A program made the translations under genes and the position numbers. A DNA stretch of 25,608 bases, from assembly GCA_964651505.1 (NCBI GenBank), contig CAZYXT010000024.1:1-25608 (forward strand). The letters run 5' to 3'. The DNA comes from Avisuccinivibrio_A sp964651505 (GTDB lineage: Bacteria; Pseudomonadota; Gammaproteobacteria; Enterobacterales; Succinivibrionaceae). Positions within the stretch are counted from its first letter, which is position 1. Each line of letters opens with the position of its first letter. Shown here one piece after another: positions 8,329 to 14,781 of the stretch. The notes below the pieces were generated by a model. It was not told the DNA's origin. It made no database searches and worked only from the letters and a program-made list of their open reading frames with translations.

Positions 8329-9369
8329 CTACTTGGCAGCAGTCGCTTCGGCGGTGCGGGACATCAGGATGACCTTGTGCTGCAGGTTCTCCTGGAACTG
8401 ATCGATGACCACGGCGGCCACGATGACCAGGCCCTTGATGACCATCTGCCAGAAGTTGTTGACGCCCATCATGACCATGCCGTCGGCCAAGAACACGATG
8501 ACGAAGGCACCGATGATGGAGCCTAAGACCTTGCCGCGGCCGCCTGCCAAAGAGGTGCCGCCCAGGGCCGTGGCGCCGATGGCGTCCATCTCAAACATGT
8601 TGCCGGTCATGGGGTGGGAGGTTAAAAGCTGCGAGGCCAAAATCAGGCCTACCATGGCCGCACAAACGCCTGAGAAGATGTAAACAAACAGCTTGGTCTT
8701 GATCACGGGGACGCCTGCAAGCTTGGCGGCACTCTCGTTGCAGCCTACGGCGTAGATGTAGCGGCCCAAAGGAGTCTTGACCGTGATGTAAACTGCCAGG
8801 GCAGTCATGGCTATCATGATCCAGATGGGGATGTAGATGCCCAGCACCGTGCCCGATCCCAAGATGGCAAAGCCCGTGTTGCCAAGCTCCTCAAAGCCGA
8901 CCAGGTTGGGGAAAGTGGCGCCGTCGTTGACCAGCAGCGCAGCGCCGCGGCCGACATAGAGCATGCCCAGGGTGCAGATGAAGGGGGCCACCATGAACTT
9001 GGTGATAATGATGCCGTTTATAAGGCCGATCAGGCCGCCGAACACCAGCACGATCAAGATGATCTCGATGATGTTGAAGAAGACTATCGAATCTCCCAAG
9101 GGCAGGCCCTTGGTGATCAAAAGGCCTGCGATCATGCCGCCCAAGCCTACCACCGAGCCTACGGTAAGGTCGATGCCGGCAGTCAGGATGACAAGCGTCA
9201 TGCCGATGGCGATGAGGCCGGTGATGGCCACGTGCTGCGTCATGATGAGCAGGTTGGAGACTGAAAAATAATTGTTGACCATGAAGCTGAAGAACAAGAT
9301 CACCGCCAGCAAGGCAATGAAGGTTCTGGCCTTAAGCAAATACATGTATACGGTATACTTGCTGCTCAC
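8329..9369 (-). CDS. Ribose-type ABC transporter permease (RbsC/BPD_transp_2 family)
   Basis: 346 residues. It is very hydrophobic, with about eight to ten membrane segments beginning at residue 14. ITAGIDLTVGSVVGLGGM and GATALGGTSLAGGRGKVLG are the hallmark sequences of RbsC/XylH/AraH permeases. Two copies should form the membrane channel with the double ATPase encoded next upstream. The start codon is GTG, with AGAGGA eight bases before it. It is encoded 29 bases after the ATPase gene and ten bases before the kinase. The substrate depends on the binding protein at 11627 and is inferred to be a pentose, tetritol or pentitol. Confidence 0.94.
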   Translation of the reverse strand: MSSKYTVYMYLLKARTFIALLAVILFFSFMVNNYFSVSNLLIMTQHVAITGLIAIGMTLVILTAGIDLTVGSVVGLGGMIAGLLITKGLPLGDSIVFFNIIEIILIVLVFGGLIGLINGIIITKFMVAPFICTLGMLYVGRGAALLVNDGATFPNLVGFEELGNTGFAILGSGTVLGIYIPIWIMIAMTALAVYITVKTPLGRYIYAVGCNESAAKLAGVPVIKTKLFVYIFSGVCAAMVGLILASQLLTSHPMTGNMFEMDAIGATALGGTSLAGGRGKVLGSIIGAFVIVFLADGMVMMGVNNFWQMVIKGLVIVAAVVIDQFQENLQHKVILMSRTAEATAAK

Positions 9370-9398
9370 TTTAAAATTCCTCTTTGTGGCAAAAACTG

Positions 9399-10916
9399 TT
9401 AGACCGGAGTTGAAGCTCTGATGATTTTTTCTTTATCCAGCTCGTCTCGGCTGAAATTAGCTGCGATCTTGCCGCCGGCCATGACCAGCACCCGATCCGA
9501 CAGCGCCATGACTTCATCAAGCTCGGAGGATGAAAACACCACTGCAAGTCCCTGCTTTGCCATCAGACCAATCTGATGGTAAACGTCAACCTTGGCGCCC
9601 ACGTCGATGCCGCGGGTAGGCTCGTCAAGCAAAATGACCTTGGGCCCAATCATCAATTCCTTGCCCAGCACCACCTTCTGCTGATTGCCGCCTGACATGG
9701 AGGTAATGGGCAGATGGACGCTGTTGATCTTGATGGAGAGCTTTTTGACCATATCCTGCACCATGCTTTTTTCCGAGGTGCCCGAGCAAGGCAGGATCGA
9801 CTTGATAAAGGGGATCAGACAATAATAAGCCAGCATCATGTTGTCCTTGATGGACATCAGACGCAGCACGCCCTCTTTTTGGCGATCCTCGGGGACAAAG
9901 CCGATGCCCTGCTGCATGCGCATCTGAAAGCGCATTTGGTCGATGGGTTTGCCGTTTAAGATCACCGAGCCTTTTTGATACTCAAGGTTTCCTGTGATGG
10001 CATTGAACAACTCCGTGCGTCCTGCGCCAAGCAGGCCGTAAATGCCCACCACTTCGCCCTGACGCAGGCTGAAGCTCACATGATTGAGCAAATAGCCGCC
10101 GGTCTGACGCATGGCCACCAGATCTTTGACCTCCAAAGCCACGTCGCCATATTCGGCCTTTTCATAGTCAAACTGCTTTTTCTTGGTGCCCACCATCTTC
10201 TCGATGATCCAAGGGATGGAAGCGTCCTTGCGCTCGCGCTCGTCGATAAAGCAGCCGTCGCGGAAGATGGAAATGCAGTCGCCGATTTCCAACAGCTCTT
10301 CGAGGCGGTGAGAAATATAGATGATGGTTACGCCGTTTTGCTTTAACTGTCTTATAACCTTAAACAGAGTCTTGACTTCCTGCTGGCTTAAGGCCGATGT
10401 CGGCTCGTCCATGATGAGCACGCGGGCGTTTTTGGACATGGCGCGCGCGATCTCCACCATCTGCCTGTGCCCTACGCCAAGCTCGCCGAGCATGGTGTTG
10501 GGGTCGATGTCGAGCTCAAGATCGGTCAAAAGCTTCTTGGCAATGTCGTATTGGGCTTTGGTGTCGATGCGTCCCTTATGGAAATGCTCGTGGGCAATGA
10601 AGATATTGTCCATCACGCTCATGTTGGGGAACAAATTGAGCTCTTGGAAAATGATGGCTATGCCGTGCTTTTCGGCATCGAGGGTCGAGGTAAAGTGCAT
10701 CTTTTTCCCGTCCATCAGAACGTCGCCTGAGGAAGGCTCTTCTACGCCGGCCAAAAGGCGCATCATGGTAGATTTGCCGGCGCCGTTCTCGCCGATAAGC
10801 ACGTTTACCTTATTGCGGTAAACTTTGTAATTCACGCTCTTGAGAGCCGTAATGCCCGGGTACACGCGCGTGGCATTGACGGTCTGCAAGATCACGTTTT
10901 CATCATAATGGTCCAT
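9399..10916 (-). CDS. Ribose-type ABC transporter ATP-binding protein, two NBDs (RbsA/MglA family)
   Basis: 505 residues with tandem nucleotide-binding domains. NBD1 has Walker A GENGAGKST (residues 42-50), a signature of the LGVGHRQMVEIARA type and Walker B VLIMDEPTSAL. NBD2 has the degenerate Walker A GLLGAGRTEL usual in this family, a canonical MSGGNQQKVV signature and Walker B VILLDEPTRGIDVG. It energises the permease at 8329. The ATG has AGGAG six bases upstream, and the gene begins nine bases after the DUF2291 lipoprotein gene. Length and motif pattern fit the RbsA/XylG/AraG group with nothing missing. Confidence 0.95.
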   Translation of the reverse strand: MDHYDENVILQTVNATRVYPGITALKSVNYKVYRNKVNVLIGENGAGKSTMMRLLAGVEEPSSGDVLMDGKKMHFTSTLDAEKHGIAIIFQELNLFPNMSVMDNIFIAHEHFHKGRIDTKAQYDIAKKLLTDLELDIDPNTMLGELGVGHRQMVEIARAMSKNARVLIMDEPTSALSQQEVKTLFKVIRQLKQNGVTIIYISHRLEELLEIGDCISIFRDGCFIDERERKDASIPWIIEKMVGTKKKQFDYEKAEYGDVALEVKDLVAMRQTGGYLLNHVSFSLRQGEVVGIYGLLGAGRTELFNAITGNLEYQKGSVILNGKPIDQMRFQMRMQQGIGFVPEDRQKEGVLRLMSIKDNMMLAYYCLIPFIKSILPCSGTSEKSMVQDMVKKLSIKINSVHLPITSMSGGNQQKVVLGKELMIGPKVILLDEPTRGIDVGAKVDVYHQIGLMAKQGLAVVFSSSELDEVMALSDRVLVMAGGKIAANFSRDELDKEKIIRASTPV

Positions 10917-10925
10917 CGCGCGCTC

Positions 10926-11549
10926 CTATTTTATTTCATAGGCCACGGGAGCAATCTGTATGGAGCTTGCAGCAGGGAAGTCCCAGGAGCTGAAGGCGCC
11001 GTATACGGTGACGTGCATGCCTTCCTTAAACTCATGCTGAGAGGAAATTTCAACCGAGCGTGCGTTTACCCTCTCTCCATAGTCGCCATAGATGGTCTGA
11101 TCGTTAAAGTCGGCGTAAGTTACGCCCTTTTGAATGTCGCGCAAGGACGTGCCCATGATGACCGGGCCGATTTGCACCCTGACGCTGTTGCCGCTGACAT
11201 CAGCGATGGTGAAGGTTCCGCGGCGGGTATTGGTTTTAAGTCCCGTGATGGTGCCCTCTGCTTTCACCGGGAAATTGCACTGCTGTTCTTGCGCATGGCG
11301 CATGCCGTACTTGTTGCAAGCCTCGGCAAAATCGCTTTCGCCTGAAAGAGCTGTCAGCAAATCGCCAAGCGGCAAGGCAGTTTCTTTTATTTGATTTGTA
11401 AGCTGGTTGTCAAACAGTTCGACCGCCCGCTTGAGGAACGGGGGCTCCGGAGCCTGCAAATCCTGATATTCCTGCACGGTAACGATGCGGCAGCCATTTA
11501 AGCACAGCAGGCATGAACAAACGGCTGCTGCCAAAAATTTAAAATTCAT
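10926..11549 (-). CDS. DUF2291-like lipoprotein associated with a sugar ABC transporter
   Basis: 207 residues from the preferred ATG at 11549, which has GAGGGAG nine bases upstream; the frame is open 13 codons further but without a ribosome site. The signal is MNFKFLAAAVCSCLLCLNGC with a lipobox (LNGC, C20), so the protein is expected to be an envelope lipoprotein. The following ~185 residues are soluble and contain an OB-fold-like segment (GTFTIADVSGNSVRVQIGPVI). The size, lipobox and position between binding-protein and ATPase genes match DUF2291 proteins, which accompany ribose-type transporters for polyols. The biochemical role of DUF2291 is not established. Family assignment is from memory of its pattern and context. 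Confidence 0.72.
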   Translation of the reverse strand: MNFKFLAAAVCSCLLCLNGCRIVTVQEYQDLQAPEPPFLKRAVELFDNQLTNQIKETALPLGDLLTALSGESDFAEACNKYGMRHAQEQQCNFPVKAEGTITGLKTNTRRGTFTIADVSGNSVRVQIGPVIMGTSLRDIQKGVTYADFNDQTIYGDYGERVNARSVEISSQHEFKEGMHVTVYGAFSSWDFPAASSIQIAPVAYEIK

Positions 11550-11579
11550 TTGTGTATGCTCCCTCAAGATACAGAGTAA

Positions 11580-11598
11580 CCGCCGCATTGCGCGGCGG
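11580..11598 (-). promoter_or_regulatory. Stem-loop after the binding-protein gene (likely mRNA stabiliser)
   Basis: CCGCCGC (11580-11586) pairs with GCGGCGG (11592-11598) around a five-base loop, without a following T-run on either strand. It lies 28 bases past the binding-protein stop and before the lipoprotein gene. That is the usual position of stems that keep binding-protein mRNA more abundant than the downstream membrane genes. Confidence 0.6.
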
Positions 11599-11626
11599 CA
11601 TTCAAAGTGTCATTAAAAACAGATTG

Positions 11627-12565
11627 TTACTCGGTGTAGAGGAAGTCTTTGACCTTAGAGGCATTCTCAGAGTCGATGAAGATGCCGCGGAACATGACCC
11701 TTTCCTTCTCAGGCTTGGTGCCTTCGGTCAGGTAGGCGTGCAGATAGTTCACGCCCTCAACGGCCAGCTGTTGGGCCTGCAGCATGACGGTGGCCTTCAA
11801 GTCGCCGTTCAAGATGGAAGTCATCTCATCGTTGGAGCCGTCGATGCCCACAACTACGACATCATCGCGGCCGGCGGACTTGAGGGAAGCGACTGCGCCC
11901 AAGGCAACAGGGCCGTTGCCGCAGATAACGCCCTTAAGCTCGGGGTGAGCCTGCAAGATGGAGTCCATGGCATTCTTGCCGTCAAGCAAGGCGCCCTTGG
12001 CATCCTGGCGGGCAATCATATTCAGATCAGGATATTGATCGATGACCTGGTGGAATGCTCTGGAGCGGGTTACGCAGTTGTTGTCGGCCAGGTTGCAGGT
12101 CAGCTCTACATAATCGCCTTCCTCGCCCATCAGCTCGACAAAGCGGTTGGCAACTTCGGAGCCTGCCTGGAAGTTGTTGTGGGTCAGCTGAACCAGCGCT
12201 ACGCCGTCTTTGACAATCTCGCGGTTGATGAGGGCAACCGGAATGCCTGCATCAATGGCTTTTTGCACGGCTGCCACCGAAGCGGTGGAGTCGGCGCAGT
12301 CAACTATGATGCCTGCAACCTTCTGACCGATGGAGTTGTCAAACAACTCGTTTTGCCTCTTCACGTCCTCATTGTGGGACAACACCAGGGTGTCATAACC
12401 CAATTCCTTGGCGCGGCGCTCGGCGCCGGCGGCCTCGGCCGCGTAGTACGGGTTGTCAAGGGCGTTGACCAAAATGGCGATGGTGCCGTTGGAAGCCTGG
12501 GCAGAGAAGGACATTGCGCCAAGAACGGCGGCAACGCCGATTGCAGATGCTAAAAATTTCTTCAT
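11627..12565 (-). CDS. Ribose-type periplasmic sugar/polyol-binding protein (RbsB family)
   Basis: 312 residues. Signal peptide MKKFLASAIGVAAVLGAMSFSAQA, cleaved after residue 24. The mature protein has the Peripla_BP_4 fold: IAILVNALDNPYYAAEAAGAE, GIIVDCADSTA, the hinge strand ALINREIV, and VVVVGIDGSNDE. It delivers ligand to the permease and ATPase encoded downstream. The ATG has CGGAGT six bases upstream. It follows the SDR 1 gene after 53 bases. RbsB-family proteins bind ribose, xylitol, erythritol, threitol and others, and nothing here allows the ligand to be chosen with confidence. This is the transporter's own receptor, while the second binding protein at 1769 belongs to the MglB branch. 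Confidence 0.93.
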   Translation of the reverse strand: MKKFLASAIGVAAVLGAMSFSAQASNGTIAILVNALDNPYYAAEAAGAERRAKELGYDTLVLSHNEDVKRQNELFDNSIGQKVAGIIVDCADSTASVAAVQKAIDAGIPVALINREIVKDGVALVQLTHNNFQAGSEVANRFVELMGEEGDYVELTCNLADNNCVTRSRAFHQVIDQYPDLNMIARQDAKGALLDGKNAMDSILQAHPELKGVICGNGPVALGAVASLKSAGRDDVVVVGIDGSNDEMTSILNGDLKATVMLQAQQLAVEGVNYLHAYLTEGTKPEKERVMFRGIFIDSENASKVKDFLYTE

Positions 12566-12618
12566 TTAATTACTCCGTATGTTATGTATGTTATGAGGAT
12601 GTTTAGCCAAAAAACTTA

Positions 12619-13419
12619 CTACCAGACCTGATAACCGCCGTCGATGAGCAGATCGGTGCCTGTGATCATGTCGCTGCCGTTGGAAGCAAAGAACAGTATG
12701 GCAGAGCCGATTTCATCGGTATAGGCAAAGCGGCCGATGGGGATCATCTTCTTGTTGTCTTCACCCTTCTTGCCTTCCCAGGCCTTGGCACCCATGGGGG
12801 TCAGAACCACGGTGGGGGAGATGGTGTTCACGCAGATGCCGTGAGGGCCCAGCTCCTTGGCCATCACCTTGCAGATGCCCCATAAGCCTGCCTTGGAGGC
12901 GGCATAGGCCACGTGGTTGTCCAAAGCGACGGTGGCAGCCTGAGAGGCGAGGATGATGATCTTGCCCGGGTGCTTGTCCTCAACCATGATGCGGGCGGCT
13001 TCCTGAACGGTCAGGAAGGTGCCGGTCAGGTTGACGGCCATGTGCTTGTTCCACTCCTCAAGCTCGGTCTCAAGGCAAGGCTGCAAGCATACGTAGCCTG
13101 CGCAGGTAACCACGATGTCAACCGTGCCCATCTTGGCCTTAACCTCTGCCATAGCCTTCTTGACGGACTCGGGGGAAGTTACATCGCACTCCACGGCAAT
13201 GACGCGATCTTTATCGGGGAATTCGGCTAGGATCTCTTCCTTCTTGGAAGCTTCAAACCCCGGGTACAGCAGCGCAAGACGGGCGCCCTTGGCGTACATC
13301 AGGCGATTGCCGGCCATGGCAATGCCGCCAAAGCCGCCGGTCACTACTGCAACCTTTCCTTCCAAAGATTGGTTGGGATCCACGCCATATTTGAGATTTA
13401 CGTCATAATCGATAGACAT
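12619..13419 (-). CDS. SDR-family polyol dehydrogenase, threitol/arabinitol-dehydrogenase-like (SDR 1)
   Basis: 266 residues from ATG 13419, chosen because GAGGAA lies five to six bases before it; the frame extends to a TTG at 13452 without a ribosome site. The N-terminal extension (MSIDYDVNLKYGVDPNQSLEGK) before the Rossmann fold resembles the GolD/D-threitol-dehydrogenase group. The catalytic residues are S159, Y172 and K176. Two motif positions are unusual: the glycine motif reads TGGFGGIA (residues 27-34, last Gly replaced by Ala), and the NAG motif is CAG at 106-108. It is the first gene of the operon, so it is expected to oxidise the imported polyol to a ketose. Family is certain; substrate is inferred. 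Confidence 0.88.
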   Translation of the reverse strand: MSIDYDVNLKYGVDPNQSLEGKVAVVTGGFGGIAMAGNRLMYAKGARLALLYPGFEASKKEEILAEFPDKDRVIAVECDVTSPESVKKAMAEVKAKMGTVDIVVTCAGYVCLQPCLETELEEWNKHMAVNLTGTFLTVQEAARIMVEDKHPGKIIILASQAATVALDNHVAYAASKAGLWGICKVMAKELGPHGICVNTISPTVVLTPMGAKAWEGKKGEDNKKMIPIGRFAYTDEIGSAILFFASNGSDMITGTDLLIDGGYQVW

Positions 13420-13480
13420 TCTTTTTCCTCGCAAATTCGTAGGGTTGAACAATGCTTGTTTGTTGTGATGGGTTAACTAT

Positions 13481-13510
13481 ATACGATAAGCAGAAGCACC
13501 CATGTCGTAT
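13481..13510. promoter_or_regulatory. Inverted repeat upstream of SDR 1, possible operator
   Basis: ATACGA (13481-13486) and TCGTAT (13505-13510) form a perfect 6-bp inverted repeat with an 18-base spacer, about 62 bases before the SDR 1 start. It could bind the AraC-type protein or another regulator; no functional proof is visible. Confidence 0.35.
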
Positions 13511-13516
13511 TTGTGC

Positions 13517-13546
13517 TAAATATGGCGCAAAAATTCTGTAAATCAA
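13517..13546 (-). promoter_or_regulatory. Weak sigma-70-like promoter candidate for the sugar operon
   Basis: On the minus strand, TTGATT (13546-13541) and TATTTA (13522-13517) are separated by 18 bases. Both hexamers deviate from consensus, as expected for an activator-dependent promoter. The CRP-like site lies just upstream. Confidence 0.3.
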
Positions 13547-13552
13547 AAGATT

Positions 13553-13574
13553 TATTCTGAATCAGATCACTTTT
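13553..13574. promoter_or_regulatory. CRP-like site upstream of the sugar operon
   Basis: TATTCTGA-ATCAGA-TCACTTTT fits the CRP consensus TGTGA-N6-TCACA at eight of ten core positions. It lies about 145 bases before the SDR 1 start. Catabolite control of a sugar operon would be expected. Confidence 0.5.
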
Positions 13575-13760
13575 TGGCAAATATGTGTAATTTATTTAGA
13601 GCTAAATCACACTTTTTTGAACGCTTCTTGCCCTGAAACTTGCCGGTTTGTCACATTAATTAACAAACCTGCCCCGTTTAGGTGAAAACAAGAGGGTTTG
13701 CTTGCGCTGTCATGAGCACAAATATGCTCTAAAGAGGACAAACGTTTGTTTAAAACTGCC

Positions 13761-13779
13761 AAAAATGCAGGGTTCCTGC
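13761..13779 (-). terminator. Possible terminator after pflA
   Basis: On the minus strand, GCAGG pairs with CCTGC across a three-base loop, followed by ATTTTT. The stem is only five base pairs and lies 150 bases past the pflA stop, so this is tentative. Confidence 0.4.
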
Positions 13780-13928
13780 GGCAAAACAGGCCGATTGGAA
13801 GGTGCAAACGCACAAGTTTGCAGACAAAAAGCAGGAATTTTAAAACACAGAGATTAAAAGTTTCCCAAAGCCGCAGTCTGCACAGGATTGGCCTCAGGCT
13901 CTTTGTCAGCAATGATTTTGCACGGGCG

Positions 13929-14657
13929 TCAGGTACCGCAAATTAAGGCATGGGCCTTGTCGACTTGCTCCTTTGATGGGGTGTTGACATCCTTTAAGGT
14001 GTAATTTAAGCCCAACATCTCCCATTTTGGCATGGCATAGGAGTGATAAGGCAGCACCTCGACTTTTTTGACATGATGCAAACCCTGCACAAAGCGCCCA
14101 AGCTTCTTAAGATCATCTTCGTTATCGGTTACCCCGGGCACCAAGACATGGCGGATCCACATATCCTGCCCCTTACTGTCGCAATACTTGATGCACTCGA
14201 GGATATTGCTGTTGTCAACCTGCGTGAGGGCCTTGTGCCAAGCAGGATTGATATGCTTGATGTCAAACATAAAAAGATCAGTCAGGCCCATCAGCTCCTT
14301 GAACTTGCCAAAGAAGGGCTCCTCAAAGGTGAAGGGGCCTGCGGCCGAATCGACCACGGTGTTGATCCCCTGCTCTTTGCACAATTTGAAAAATTCCAAG
14401 AGAAAATCGATTTGCAGCAACGGCTCGCCGCCGCTGACGGTGATGCCCCCCTCCTCTCCCCAATAGGGCCGATAGCGCACGGCTTTGCTTAAGATCTCTT
14501 GGGAATCGTATTCTTCCGCGTCGTTGAGCTTCCAAGAATCAGGATTGTGACAATAGCGGCAGCGCATGCGGCATCCCTGCATGAAAACGATATAGCGCAC
14601 GCCCGGGCCGTCAACAGAGCCGAAGGTTTCAAAAGAATGGATCCTCGCTTTTATCAC
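13929..14657 (-). CDS. pflA: Pyruvate formate-lyase-activating enzyme (radical SAM)
   Basis: 242 residues from GTG 14657. This start is preferred over the TTG at 14669 because AGGTG lies just upstream and because it places the radical-SAM cysteines at C29, C33 and C36, as in E. coli PflA. The cluster motif is GCRMRCRYC. ARIHSFETFGSVDGPGVR is the conserved N terminus and GGEPLLQ the SAM-binding GGE motif. The enzyme uses a [4Fe-4S] cluster and S-adenosylmethionine to abstract hydrogen from the PflB glycine in the anoxic cytosol. It lies downstream of pflB on the same strand, with an intrinsic terminator between, so it probably has its own transcript as well as readthrough. Confidence 0.96.
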   Translation of the reverse strand: MIKARIHSFETFGSVDGPGVRYIVFMQGCRMRCRYCHNPDSWKLNDAEEYDSQEILSKAVRYRPYWGEEGGITVSGGEPLLQIDFLLEFFKLCKEQGINTVVDSAAGPFTFEEPFFGKFKELMGLTDLFMFDIKHINPAWHKALTQVDNSNILECIKYCDSKGQDMWIRHVLVPGVTDNEDDLKKLGRFVQGLHHVKKVEVLPYHSYAMPKWEMLGLNYTLKDVNTPSKEQVDKAHALICGT

Positions 14658-14736
14658 TTTGCACCTCAAAAAATCTTAACCAAATCGCAAAAATTCCCCG
14701 CTTCAAAAAGATCGGGGATCGGCATTTAAGCGTTTA

Positions 14737-14758
14737 AAAAGGCCCCGCGGGGCCTTTT
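14737..14758. terminator. Perfect palindromic, bidirectional terminator between pflB and pflA
   Basis: AAAAGGCCCCGCGGGGCCTTTT is a perfect 22-base palindrome 23 bases past the pflB stop. The GC-rich core ends in four Ts on both strands. A second weaker stem (CCCCG at 14696-14700 with CGGGG at 14713-14717) lies next to it on the pflA side. Confidence 0.85.
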
Positions 14759-14781
14759 GCATAACTGCCTTAAGAGTGCGT

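Larger units (their letters stand above)
13420..13928. other. Intergenic region between SDR 1 and pflA
   Basis: No supportable gene in about 500 bases. The half near SDR 1 holds the operator-like, promoter-like and CRP-like elements listed separately. The half near pflA holds a weak terminator and AT-rich sequence with several TTTGT/ACAAA motifs. The single ORF across it (13607-13912, minus) has no ribosome site or recognisable protein character. Confidence 0.6.

Noticed and set aside
11552..12553. 333-codon plus-strand ORF
   Set aside because: Exactly antisense to the binding-protein gene; a codon-bias shadow in GC-rich third positions.
13420..13452. Upstream TTG start for SDR 1
   Set aside because: No ribosome site there, while ATG 13419 has GAGGAA at a proper distance.
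13582..13612. Second CRP site (TGTGT...TCACA) before the sugar operon
   Set aside because: The half-sites are spaced far too widely, and the alternative pairing TTAGA-N6-TCACA matches only one half.
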